A stretch of DNA of 64,000 bases from Vibrio sp. 14G-20 (GTDB lineage Bacteria > Pseudomonadota > Gammaproteobacteria > Enterobacterales > Vibrionaceae): positions 202,927-266,926 of the forward strand of contig NZ_JAPHPW010000005.1 in assembly GCF_026241515.1 (NCBI RefSeq). The letters are read 5' to 3'. Shown here piece after piece: positions 55,623 to 63,950 of the stretch. The notes beneath the pieces were generated by a model, which saw only the letters and a list, made by a program, of their open reading frames with translations, was not told where the DNA came from and did no database searches. Each line of letters begins with the position of its first letter. The first letter of the stretch is position 1. The position numbers were made by a program, and so were the translations under genes.

Positions 55623-55707
55623 AAATCTGAATATTTCCATTACTATGCTCTCACACAATAAGAGAACGAAGTTTCTCAACCCCTAAAATCCAATTGAGAC
55701 AAATATT

Positions 55708-55977
55708 ATGAAAAAGATTCTTGTAGTTTGCGGTAACGGCCTTGGTACTTCTCTAATGATGGAAATGGCAGTGAAAGAAGTCGCTAAGAAAATTGGTTTT
55801 GAAGCAGAAGTTGATCACGAAGATCTATCATCAGCAGCATCAAGCAATGCCGACATTTGGGTAGCAGCGACAGACGTTGCAAACCAACTAAAAGACGCTG
55901 GTAAAGAGAACATCATCAGCCTTAAAAATATTTTTGACAAAGCATCAATCGAAGAACAACTAAAAACTTTCATGTAA
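55708..55977 (+). CDS. PTS ascorbate-type EIIB component
   Basis: 89 residues, the SgaB/UlaB type. The start KKILVVCGNGLGTSLMMEM has the phospho-acceptor Cys8 in VCGNGLGTS. It takes a phosphate from EIIA and passes it to the sugar bound by EIIC. First gene of a B-C-A operon, 10 bases before the EIIC gene. No catabolic genes of the L-ascorbate pathway follow, so the substrate may differ from ascorbate. Confidence 0.92.
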   Translation: MKKILVVCGNGLGTSLMMEMAVKEVAKKIGFEAEVDHEDLSSAASSNADIWVAATDVANQLKDAGKENIISLKNIFDKASIEEQLKTFM

Positions 55978-55987
55978 GGTCAAAATT

Positions 55988-57244
55988 ATGCAAAACTTTT
56001 TCGAGTTCATGCTCGGCTTATTAAAAGAGCCAGCGATCATGGTAGGTTTAATTGCTTTCATTGGCCTAGTTGCTCAGAAATCTGATATTTCTACCATTCT
56101 TAAAGGCACCATTAAAACCGTAATGGGTTTCCTAATTTTAGGTTTTGGTGCAGGTGCTCTTGTTGGCGCTTTAAATAATTTCTCAGTTGTATTTACTGAA
56201 GCATTCGGCGTAAGTGGTGTTATTCCAAATAACGAAGCAATTGTGGCACTAGCACAAGAAGCATTCGGTTATGAAATGGCACTTATTATGTTCTTCGCAT
56301 TCGTTGTGAATATTTTATTGGCTCGTTTAACACCTTTAAAATATATTTTCTTAACGGGTCACCACACAATGTTCATGTCTATGCTGGTAGCAGTAATCCT
56401 GTCTACAGCGAACATTCAAGGCACGGCTCTAGTTGCGATTGGCTCGATCATTGTGGGTTCATTGATGGTTATCATGCCTGCACTTGCTCAAAAATACACA
56501 GAGAAAGTGATGGGTACCGATCAACTGGCGATGGGTCACTTCTCAACATTCTCATACTTGGTTTCTGGTTACATTGGTAGCAAGTTCGGTGACACGTCTA
56601 AATCAACAGAAGATATCAACGTACCAAAGAGCTTAATGTTCCTACGTGATACACCTGTAGCAGTAGCAACAACAATGGCAATCTTCTTCATGTTTGCTTC
56701 TATTGTTGCTGGCGGTGACTTTGTTGAAACCGTTTCAAATGGTCAAAACTGGGTAGTGTTCACCTTCATGCAGTCTCTTGTGTTTGCCGGCGGTGTGTAC
56801 ATCGTACTGCAAGGTGTGAAGATGCTGATAGCTGAAATTGTTCCTGCATTTAAAGGTATCTCTGACAAGCTAGTACCGGGTGCGAAACCTGCTCTAGACT
56901 GCCCAATGGTATTCCCTGTAGCGCCAAACGCGGTACTTATCGGTTTCCTTTGTTCTTTCGCTGCTGGCCTACTAGCAATGGCAGTTCAAGGCGCACTTGG
57001 TTGGACAATCATTGTAGCGGGCGTTGTTCCTCACTTCTTCGTAGGTGGTGCAGCGGGCGTTTACGGTAACGCAACTGGCGGTCTACGTGGTGCGGTTCTA
57101 GGTTCATTCACGCAAGGTCTATGTATCTCTTTCCTACCAATGCTACTGCTTCCAGTTCTAGGTGGCCTTGGTCTTGAAGCAACAACATTTGCTGACTTCG
57201 ACTTCGGTGTAGTTGGTCTGATTCTAGGGTGGATTGTTTCATGA
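55988..57244 (+). CDS. PTS ascorbate-type EIIC permease
   Basis: 418 residues with about 11 membrane segments, homologous to UlaA. Shared stretches include LKGTIKTVMGFLILGFGAGA, LTGHHTMFMSMLVAVIL, GAKPALDCPMVFPVAPNAVL and AAGVYGNATGGLRGAVLGS. It binds and moves the sugar during phosphorylation. Its stop overlaps the EIIA start (ATGA), so all three genes are translationally linked. Substrate is not determinable from sequence. Confidence 0.93.
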   Translation: MQNFFEFMLGLLKEPAIMVGLIAFIGLVAQKSDISTILKGTIKTVMGFLILGFGAGALVGALNNFSVVFTEAFGVSGVIPNNEAIVALAQEAFGYEMALIMFFAFVVNILLARLTPLKYIFLTGHHTMFMSMLVAVILSTANIQGTALVAIGSIIVGSLMVIMPALAQKYTEKVMGTDQLAMGHFSTFSYLVSGYIGSKFGDTSKSTEDINVPKSLMFLRDTPVAVATTMAIFFMFASIVAGGDFVETVSNGQNWVVFTFMQSLVFAGGVYIVLQGVKMLIAEIVPAFKGISDKLVPGAKPALDCPMVFPVAPNAVLIGFLCSFAAGLLAMAVQGALGWTIIVAGVVPHFFVGGAAGVYGNATGGLRGAVLGSFTQGLCISFLPMLLLPVLGGLGLEATTFADFDFGVVGLILGWIVS

Positions 57245-57690
57245 GCCTATTCGATTTAATTGGTAACCAAGGCGTTATCATCAACTCTGAAGAGAACCTA
57301 ACGGTTGATGCAGCGATTGATGTGACATGTTCAACACTGCTAGCAAGCAACAAAATTGAAGCAAGCTATGTTGAAGCTATCAAGCAAAAGCACAAGGACA
57401 TCGGCGCGTACTATGTTCTAGCACCAAAGATTGCTATGCCTCATGCTCGTCCTGAAGATGGTGTGAACGAAGCATCACTGCAAGTGACAGTATTCAAGAA
57501 GGGTGTTGATTTAGAGTCGGAAGACAACGGTGACGTTTATCTTTCAATTACTCTGGCGGCGATGGACTCAGATAGCCACATCCATACGATTATGGCGCTA
57601 TCAGAGTTGTTCCAAAATGATGATGACATTGATGCCATTATCGCAGCGGAAACAGAGCAAGCGATCATCGAGATCTTAAAGCGATACTAG
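57241..57690 (+). CDS. PTS EIIA component (mannitol/fructose-ascorbate type)
   Basis: 149 residues from the ATG at 57241. The phospho-histidine motif is PKIAMPHARPEDG (H68), as in the PTS EIIA type 2 family. It transfers phosphate from HPr to EIIB. The C-terminal half (DVYLSITLAAMDSDSHIHTI and ALSELFQND) is typical. Last gene of the operon, followed by a bidirectional terminator. Confidence 0.93.
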   Translation: MSLFDLIGNQGVIINSEENLTVDAAIDVTCSTLLASNKIEASYVEAIKQKHKDIGAYYVLAPKIAMPHARPEDGVNEASLQVTVFKKGVDLESEDNGDVYLSITLAAMDSDSHIHTIMALSELFQNDDDIDAIIAAETEQAIIEILKRY

Positions 57691-57754
57691 CTTCAATTTT
57701 TAGGTCTTAACCTTTAGTTCCTACTGATGTTTATCTCCTGAAAGCCCCCATTAA

Positions 57755-57784
57755 AAAAGCGATAGCCTCAGCTATCGCTTTTCT
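57755..57784. terminator. bidirectional terminator after the PTS operon
   Basis: AAAAGCGATAGC pairs perfectly with GCTATCGCTTTT around a 4-base loop, with A/T tracts on both sides. It serves the PTS operon and possibly the convergent HD-GYP gene. Confidence 0.9.
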
Positions 57785-57854
57785 GTTTCTGGTGCTTAGT
57801 CATTTCTCATTGGGAGTAAGTTAAGCCATCCCTCCCCCAAAAGACTCGTTCGTA

Positions 57855-59120
57855 CTAAAACGCGAACATTCTTTTATCGGTCGATAATTCAAAGCAGTAC
57901 TGCGCATGTTTTTCAAGACATTCAAACACTTCTCGGTCTAGCTTATAGTTTTCAACATGGTCTCTCAAAATAGCCATCGTCTGTTTTAACGTCATACCAC
58001 CACGATAAGGACGTGACTGAGATAATGCTTGGAACACATCAACTACTGCGACGATCCGACTCGGTTGATCCAACTCTTCTGCCGTTTTGCCCATCGGATA
58101 ACCTGAACCATCTAATCTTTCATGATGATTGGATGCCCACTGGCATACCTGAGGAGAACTAAACAACTCTTGCAGTGCAAATCGAGTATCCGTTGCATGT
58201 CGCTTAATACAACAGTACTCCTCTTCGGTCAGCAAATCCGGCTTATGAAGAATGTCATTAGGTGTTTGCAGTTTGCCGATGTCATGAACTAACCCTGCTA
58301 AATAGAGTTTACGCTGAGTTGTGTATGAATAACCCAACTGCTTGGCAAGATATTCTGAGAGTTGCCCAACCTTCAAAGAGTGCTTAAAGGTAAATGAACT
58401 CTTGGTATCAACCACATTGGCAATGAATTCGGCAAAAGCCACGGTTTCATCCAGCGACATTTGTTGAGAGAAGAACGGCACAGGTTCAAAGTTGTCCCGC
58501 ATGTTTTCAATGTAAGGGATCTCCATCGAAAACCAAAAATCGTCCAGATCGACCAACTCACACATGTGTTGCACAAGATTGGTTTCGAACATCTCGTCTG
58601 CTTGCTCAGTCAAACGTTCAATAATGCTCGCTTTGCCATCCGGAGTCAGGTTTCCATACCGATCTGAAGAAGTGATGCCGTAAAGGTAGTCCACTCGATC
58701 CGCGAGCATGACAATCGCAGCCAACTCTTTTTCTAACTCACTGATCGGCATCGCTTTAAGATCAACCCAAGGGGTATGGTGATAAAGCACCGGCTTAGCG
58801 AATATAGAAAGAACTGGACACTCTTTTAGGATTTGGTAGCCCTTTTGACAATGGTGATAGCTCGCATCAGGAACAAACCCAGAAGTCAGACTGAGCTGCT
58901 CATCAATTTGTGATACGCCACAGTCGTGAATTAACCCCAATGAGAACGCAAGTTGCGCCTGCTCTTCTTCCCACCCGACACTCAGAGCACATCGATACGC
59001 GATGTAACCCACCCTCTGTCCATGATTCTTGCTTTCAAAACCGACGTTATCAAGCGCCTTCGCAATACCAAATAGAGCCTTTCTAAGGTCTACGGTTACA
59101 TTCTGGCAATGTTGATTCAT
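57855..59120 (-). CDS. tandem HD / HD-GYP phosphodiesterase
   Basis: 421 residues with two HD domains. The first (about 15-200) has H65-D66 in LIHDCGVSQ but no GYP motif. The second (about 230-415) is a full HD-GYP domain: LVHDIGKL (H279, D280), then NHHERLDGSGYPMG and VVDVFQALSQSRPYRGG. HD-GYP enzymes hydrolyse c-di-GMP through pGpG to GMP; some Vibrio cholerae members (V-cGAPs) instead cleave 3'3'-cGAMP, so the substrate is open. There is no membrane segment or receiver, so control may come through the degenerate first domain. Convergent with the PTS operon. Confidence 0.92.
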   Translation of the reverse strand: MNQHCQNVTVDLRKALFGIAKALDNVGFESKNHGQRVGYIAYRCALSVGWEEEQAQLAFSLGLIHDCGVSQIDEQLSLTSGFVPDASYHHCQKGYQILKECPVLSIFAKPVLYHHTPWVDLKAMPISELEKELAAIVMLADRVDYLYGITSSDRYGNLTPDGKASIIERLTEQADEMFETNLVQHMCELVDLDDFWFSMEIPYIENMRDNFEPVPFFSQQMSLDETVAFAEFIANVVDTKSSFTFKHSLKVGQLSEYLAKQLGYSYTTQRKLYLAGLVHDIGKLQTPNDILHKPDLLTEEEYCCIKRHATDTRFALQELFSSPQVCQWASNHHERLDGSGYPMGKTAEELDQPSRIVAVVDVFQALSQSRPYRGGMTLKQTMAILRDHVENYKLDREVFECLEKHAQYCFELSTDKRMFAF

Positions 59121-59344
59121 TATTTAAGCCTAGCATTTTTATAGTTTTTATATATTTAGGTTGCCAATACTAATTCATAGTTAATGATTATATACACAAC
59201 TATTGTAAGGTTTAATGAGTTTCGTGATAGAACTAACGTATCACGTAATATTCGTGCTACAAGTTGTTGCATATTGTTTATTATGCGACATTATATCCTG
59301 CTGTTAATCGTACATTTTCAAACCAACCGAGGACAAAAACACGT

Positions 59345-59881
59345 ATGTTCGAAACTGTTATAGACGAAGAACTCTCCATCGCATTGGTCGAAGAAAGCTT
59401 CGCTACCCATTACGCTGACTATTCACAAAGCCAAAATGAGTATCTTAGCCAGTGGTTAGCATGGCCACCGCACTGTAAAACAGAGCAAGATTTTAGGATT
59501 TTCATCCAACGCTCATTACACGATTATGCTGAAGGGAAAAGCATGACATGTGCCATCGTGTATCAAGGAAAGATCGTCGGTAACTGCAGTTTCAATACCA
59601 TCGACCACAATACCAAAAAGGTAACGATTGGTTATTGGTTGTCACAGTCTCAACAAGGCAAAGGCATCGTCACTCGCGTGGTTCAAAAACTGATTGATAT
59701 TGCTTTCAATGAGTTAGATATGGAAAAGGTAGAGATATCAGCCGCAACCGGTAACCAAAGCAGCCGTAAGGTTTGTGAGCGCTTACATTTCACGTTAGAA
59801 GGTATCATCACGCGTAACGAGAATTTGAATGGTCGCATCGTTGACCACGCTATTTATGGCCTTCATCGCTCTAAGCTCTAA
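59345..59881 (+). CDS. GNAT acetyltransferase (RimL/RimJ-like)
   Basis: 178 residues from the ATG at 59345. Motif A (acetyl-CoA pyrophosphate binding) is GYWLSQSQQGKGIVTRVV, followed by ALR-type QKLIDIAFNELDMEKVEISA and GNQSSRKVCERLHFTLEGII, as in RimL/RimJ-like N-acetyltransferases that act on ribosomal proteins, amino acids or small molecules. The true substrate is unknown. The stop codon falls inside a (GCTCTAA) heptamer repeat. RBS GAGG is 12 bases upstream. Followed by a terminator shared with the kinase gene on the other strand. Confidence 0.9.
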   Translation: MFETVIDEELSIALVEESFATHYADYSQSQNEYLSQWLAWPPHCKTEQDFRIFIQRSLHDYAEGKSMTCAIVYQGKIVGNCSFNTIDHNTKKVTIGYWLSQSQQGKGIVTRVVQKLIDIAFNELDMEKVEISAATGNQSSRKVCERLHFTLEGIITRNENLNGRIVDHAIYGLHRSKL

Positions 59882-59904
59882 GCTCTAAGCTCTAAGCTCT
59901 AAGC
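59868..59904. repeat. (GCTCTAA)5 heptanucleotide tandem repeat over the GNAT stop codon
   Basis: Five exact copies of GCTCTAA run from 59868 to 59902, followed by GC. The GNAT gene's last codons and TAA stop lie in copies 1 and 2; copies 3-5 are beyond the stop. Confidence 0.95.
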
Positions 59905-59946
59905 AGTAGTAACTAAGAAGTCACTCGCTTGTGAATCGGAATATGA

Positions 59947-59975
59947 AAAAGCCACGGTATTAATCCGTGGCTTTG
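59947..59975. terminator. terminator between GNAT and kinase genes
   Basis: Stem AAAGCCACGG/CCGTGGCTTT with a 7-base loop. The minus strand has five T after it; the plus strand has a weaker T tract. It can serve the RstAB-like operon. Confidence 0.8.
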
Positions 59976-60012
59976 TTATTTGACGAGCCTGAACAGCTCT
60001 TAAAGCTATAGC

Positions 60013-61323
60013 TTATGCGATTTTTGGAATCACGATACTGAATTTGGCGCCACCATAGTTGCTGTCGTCGATTTTGATATCCCAAGAAAGCTTTTTAGTC
60101 GCCGATAGAGCAATCGCGAGGCCTAACCCCAATCCACCGGTGGTCGACGTTCTGCTTGAATCTAATCGAGAGAACGGTAGAAATACCTCATCACGCTTAT
60201 TCTCCGGTATTCCAGAACCATTGTCTTCAATCACTACCAGCCAGTTTTCTGAGTTTTCATCTAACGTCATCCACACTTGGTCTTGTGTGTAATTACCAGC
60301 ATTCTTGAGAACGTTATCGAACACCAAACGCGCCATTGAACAGTCACATTTAATCTTGCACTCTAGCTGTACCTTAGATTCAAAGGTGACATTCTCTAGT
60401 TTCGAGTAACGAATTCGGTCTAGGCAATACTCACGAAGATCGGAGGTCACTTTAACGAGCTCAAAGAAAGAGTTATCCATGACGTTCAACTTCGACAGCA
60501 TGATGATTTCTGACGTGAGCTCGTTGATATCCTCAATGTAGGTATCAATGTCATCGAAAAGAACCTGATGATTATCGGGCGCTCCCCTTCTTAGGATATC
60601 GGTCGCCAGTTGAATACGACTTAACGGAGTTCTCACTTCGTGTGGGATAGCTTGAGCGAAAATATGACTTTGTTTTACTTTGCTTTCGATCTCTTCAGCC
60701 ATGAAGTTAAAACTGCTGGCCAAATCAGAAACAGGATGGATGTCGTCCATGTCAGATCGAGTACTGAGCTTGCCCTTACCAAATTGCTTCTGCTTCTCGA
60801 CAAGCAACTCTATTCTTTCTTGAAAACGCCTCACAGGTAAGTAAACACTTGCTCCAATCGCTACGATCACAGCCAACAACAGCCCTAACAAAAAGTGTCG
60901 TTCTGAATCTTCATACCACTCAATGTCAGGAGAGAAAAAGTCCCCTACCTCACTGAACCCAAAACTAAATTTAGAGTTTGGTAACTGAAACACGGCCGAA
61001 TAGAGGTTGTCATCACTTAGATATATCGGCACACCGTTTAAGGTTGTGTATAACTCACATTGTTGGCAAGGCGCCTCGCCCGACCAATTCTCCAACAGGC
61101 GTAAATTGAAGATATAAAATTGTTGGTAGCCTGTTCTATCGAGCTCTTTATAGAGTGAGTTTTCTTGATTGTGTTGACGAACATACTGCTCCGCAAAGTA
61201 GATGCCATCATTGAGGAAGGTTTCGATCTCGGTGCGTCGCATGTGCCCTTCACCAAGGTTCAAAAACAAAAATATCGTTGCCGACATCCCAGTCACAATC
61301 CCAAGGTATAAGCGAGCAAACAT
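60013..61323 (-). CDS. RstB-like sensor histidine kinase
   Basis: About 436 residues from the ATG at 61323; a TTG at 61362 would add 13. Membrane segment 1 (FARLYLGIVTGMSATIFLFL) and segment 2 (LLGLLLAVIVAIGASVYLPV) enclose a periplasmic domain of about 110 residues that contains a CQQC thiol pair. Then HAMP, HisKA with an HEVRTP box (H228) and HATPase motifs (NVLKNAGNYTQ, EDNGSGIP, GLGLGLAI). The layout resembles RstB/PhoQ-like kinases. It pairs with the upstream response-regulator gene; depending on start they overlap by 8 bases or are 31 apart. Confidence 0.9.
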   Translation of the reverse strand: MFARLYLGIVTGMSATIFLFLNLGEGHMRRTEIETFLNDGIYFAEQYVRQHNQENSLYKELDRTGYQQFYIFNLRLLENWSGEAPCQQCELYTTLNGVPIYLSDDNLYSAVFQLPNSKFSFGFSEVGDFFSPDIEWYEDSERHFLLGLLLAVIVAIGASVYLPVRRFQERIELLVEKQKQFGKGKLSTRSDMDDIHPVSDLASSFNFMAEEIESKVKQSHIFAQAIPHEVRTPLSRIQLATDILRRGAPDNHQVLFDDIDTYIEDINELTSEIIMLSKLNVMDNSFFELVKVTSDLREYCLDRIRYSKLENVTFESKVQLECKIKCDCSMARLVFDNVLKNAGNYTQDQVWMTLDENSENWLVVIEDNGSGIPENKRDEVFLPFSRLDSSRTSTTGGLGLGLAIALSATKKLSWDIKIDDSNYGGAKFSIVIPKIA

Positions 61324-61354
61324 CGAAACCGAGCGAAGCTTCGTAGCAATAGAC

Positions 61355-62044
61355 TTACGCAACCAGCATATACCCCTTGTTGCGAACCGTACGAATCAAC
61401 TGTTTGTCTTTTGCGTGAATGCGCAGCTTTCGGCGTAACCCAGACACGCGCATATCAATCGAGCGATCATTAAACGCGTAATCAATCCCTCTAAATAGCT
61501 GACAGCACTGGTCTCGAGTCACGACCTGACAGATGTTATTAACGAGAAGGTTTAAGATTTCAAATTCAGCAGAAGTAAGCTTGAGGTTTTGGCCATAGAG
61601 CGTGGCACTTTGAGCAGAGCTGTTGATTACAATATCGCACTGTTTTTCAGCCGTGGTTTCTTGGGTAGTTGTTACGGGAGTGGCTCGACGCAATAACGCT
61701 TCAATTCGTGCTAATAAGGCATGGCCACGAATCGGCTTGGCAACGTAATCGTCCGCGCCAAACTTAAATAAGCTGACCTCACTCATTTCATCGGCAGAGG
61801 CCGTGAGCACTAAGATCATTCCATTGTAAAACTCACGGGCTTGACGGCAAATCTGCGCGCCGCTCATGCCTGGGAGCATCAAGTCCAACAGCACTAAATC
61901 AGGTTCAATACTTCGGATCGCTTCAAGTGCCAAGTTTCCTTCATGAACAACGCTAACATTGTAACCTTCGGCTTCGAGGTAAAGCGTCGTTAAACGAGCT
62001 ATCTCTTGGTCATCTTCAACAATGAGCACTTTGGTTTTCGACAT
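61355..62044 (-). CDS. RstA-like OmpR-family response regulator
   Basis: 229 residues. Receiver domain (1-115) with D54 (VLLDLMLPGMSG), T in VLTASAD and K in YVAKPIRG; winged helix (130-228) with LTSAEFEILNLLVNN, LFRGIDYAFNDRSIDMRVSG and RTVRNKGYMLVA, the latter two close to RstA. First gene of the two-gene operon. Target genes are not shown in the window. Identification as RstA is a resemblance, not proof. Confidence 0.9.
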   Translation of the reverse strand: MSKTKVLIVEDDQEIARLTTLYLEAEGYNVSVVHEGNLALEAIRSIEPDLVLLDLMLPGMSGAQICRQAREFYNGMILVLTASADEMSEVSLFKFGADDYVAKPIRGHALLARIEALLRRATPVTTTQETTAEKQCDIVINSSAQSATLYGQNLKLTSAEFEILNLLVNNICQVVTRDQCCQLFRGIDYAFNDRSIDMRVSGLRRKLRIHAKDKQLIRTVRNKGYMLVA

Positions 62045-62576
62045 TCATATCACCAGTATTTATTAAAAGCGAGGGCAGTATATATACTGGTCATAGATCA
62101 TCAATATTGCGATCAGAGCCCTACATTTACCGTACGCAAAACATAGTAATCACTTTTGTACATACACGTTTACAAAATAGAGAAGCAACAACCAGTGCGC
62201 CTTGGTTTATCAAGGTTACCTCCTTCAGTACACATTATTTGCTGTGTTTTCATCGCCTACCACCCGCTTACATTTGCTTTATTTTCTTACGCGTACTTAC
62301 ATTTGAGGTGTTTACAAAACCCAATCAAACCAACTACCCATACACCAATAACATAACAGTTAATAGCACTGAAAATCCAAACTTTACCAGATTAAAAATT
62401 TAAAAAAATAGACTTACAAGTAAAGGTAATCGATTACCTAGACCCAGACTCAGAGCTTTCCATTTTTCATCGTGAGGTAGATCCTGTTAAGCAGTACCTT
62501 CTTAAAGTAATATTCATGCAACTAATGAATAGACTCAATATTACGCAATAATCACTTCCATAGGGCCCATTTTAAG
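62045..62576. other. intergenic region upstream of the 62577 gene
   Basis: 532 bases. Open frames at 62107-62403 lack protein-like features and are rejected. A perfect 16-bp palindrome lies at 62424-62439. The response-regulator promoter must be at the left edge and the promoter of the 62577 gene at the right. Confidence 0.5.
62424..62439. promoter_or_regulatory. 16-bp perfect palindrome, LacI-family operator-like
   Basis: AGGTAATCGATTACCT is fully palindromic with a central CG, as LacI/GalR-type operators are. It stands 138 bases upstream of the 62577 gene. The regulator is unknown. Confidence 0.4.
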
Positions 62577-63134
62577 ATGAATAAAACGCTTTCACTGTTA
62601 CTGACCGCCACCGCTTTAGTTTCAACACCAGTCATGGCAGACACCAATAAACAAGAAATGGTGAACCAAATTCAAGCGCAAGTCAGTTCTTGGATAGACA
62701 TTCAGGTCACGCCACAAAGCAGCATTATTCAAAAGATGGTCTTCAACTGTGAGTTCTACAGTGCAACGCCTTACATTAAGTCACCAGACGGAAGCGAGAG
62801 TAGTTCTGGCTCATACCGCTTTTACGCACATAACGGTGTATTGGGCTCGATGACAGAACCCTTCACCACTCAACCTCTACCTGAATTGACGATGTGCCTG
62901 AAAGAAGACTTCGTGGTGACCAATCAAGATGAAGCACAGCTATTATTTGAAGCTATCGAAACTGTCTATCCAAACCACTCTATGTTTGATGAGAACTTTC
63001 CTAAAGAGATCATCCAAAAACCAAATGGTTGGCACTTCATCGACGGAGAGATTTTTGATGATAAGAAAGGCTATGTCATCGAAAGTACCCCTGAAGGTAA
63101 AGTGACCAAAATCATCCGCTCACTGAACCTTTAA
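62577..63134 (+). CDS. exported protein of unknown function, 185 residues
   Basis: Signal peptide LSLLLTATALVSTPVMA, so periplasmic or secreted. The mature part begins DTNKQEMVNQIQAQVSSWID and has only two Cys (FNCEF and MCLKED) that could form a disulphide; the rest is acidic and polar (SGSYRFYAHNGVLGSMTE, FIDGEIFDDKKGYVIESTPEG). I do not recognise a family. It is a single gene behind the palindrome at 62424. Confidence 0.72.
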   Translation: MNKTLSLLLTATALVSTPVMADTNKQEMVNQIQAQVSSWIDIQVTPQSSIIQKMVFNCEFYSATPYIKSPDGSESSSGSYRFYAHNGVLGSMTEPFTTQPLPELTMCLKEDFVVTNQDEAQLLFEAIETVYPNHSMFDENFPKEIIQKPNGWHFIDGEIFDDKKGYVIESTPEGKVTKIIRSLNL

Positions 63135-63317
63135 CACGCTGTTTCTTCTGTGGCACTTTGCTGTGCTTAAGCACTTTATTGTTCTGTAGATCATTACGGT
63201 TCTTCAAAACAGCTTCTTAATGCGCTTAAAGGCCAGAATTCAATTTGAGACGCGACGACCGAACACACGATTTCGGTGGTCGCTGTTCGACCAAAATATC
63301 AGTTCACCGAGTTCAAT

Positions 63318-63950
63318 ATGATGACAAGTTATCAACCCTTCGAGCATCTCCAGTGTCCAATTTGGATATATGACATTGATAATAAGAGAATAACTTGGGC
63401 AAACAGCAGCGCCCTTCCTCTGTGGGAGTCTGAATCTCTATTTGAGCTGACATCTCGCGACTTTAGTGTCGAGATGTCAAAAGCAATCGAAGCGACATTG
63501 GAAGAGTACCAAAGGCAATTTCTACGCAACGAAAGCATCAAGACATGGTGGAACTTCACTCCCAACTACATTTCGAAGCGTGCATTGTGTCTGTTTTCTG
63601 GAATCCCACTGCCAGACGGTCGAACTGGCATGCTGGTACAAGTCGTCGCTGAAGAAGGAAGTTTAAAGCACGATCTCGCTTGCTCTGATGGTGCAAACCT
63701 CTCCCTTCTATTTAATAAATCGGGAAGCATAGTGAGTGCTAACTCCGCATTTTTTCACAACTACGGCTCACCGTTTAGCACCCTATCCGACTTCGTTTCG
63801 AGTGAAGAGACAGCAGCACAATGGCTGTTTACCGTGCGTAAAGGCCGAGAGATATTAGAAGAAGTCAGCTGCGAAATAGATGGCAAGACACACCATTTTG
63901 ATGTGCAAGGAAAGTGGCTCTTTGATAAAAGCGAACTGCTGTTAATGTAG
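63318..63950 (+). pseudogene. PAS-domain protein truncated at its C-terminus (probable IS insertion)
   Basis: 210 residues from the ATG at 63318. Two PAS-like domains: the first (about 5-110) holds CPIWIYDIDNKRITWANSSA and LPDGRTGMLVQVVAEEG; the second (about 118-205) begins LSLLFNKSGSIVSANSAFF and breaks off at KSELLLM. In vibrios such PAS tandems are normally followed by GGDEF, EAL or kinase domains. The frame ends where the sequence turns into TGTAGTGGTCAACTAAAATT, which looks like the left end of an insertion sequence. So I read it as the 5' part of a disrupted signalling gene; a naturally short PAS protein is the alternative. Confidence 0.6.

Noticed and set aside
62107..62403. Open frames in two phases between the RstA-like gene and the 62577 gene
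   Set aside because: Tyr/His/Pro-rich composition, no RBS and no family features; they look like chance frames.
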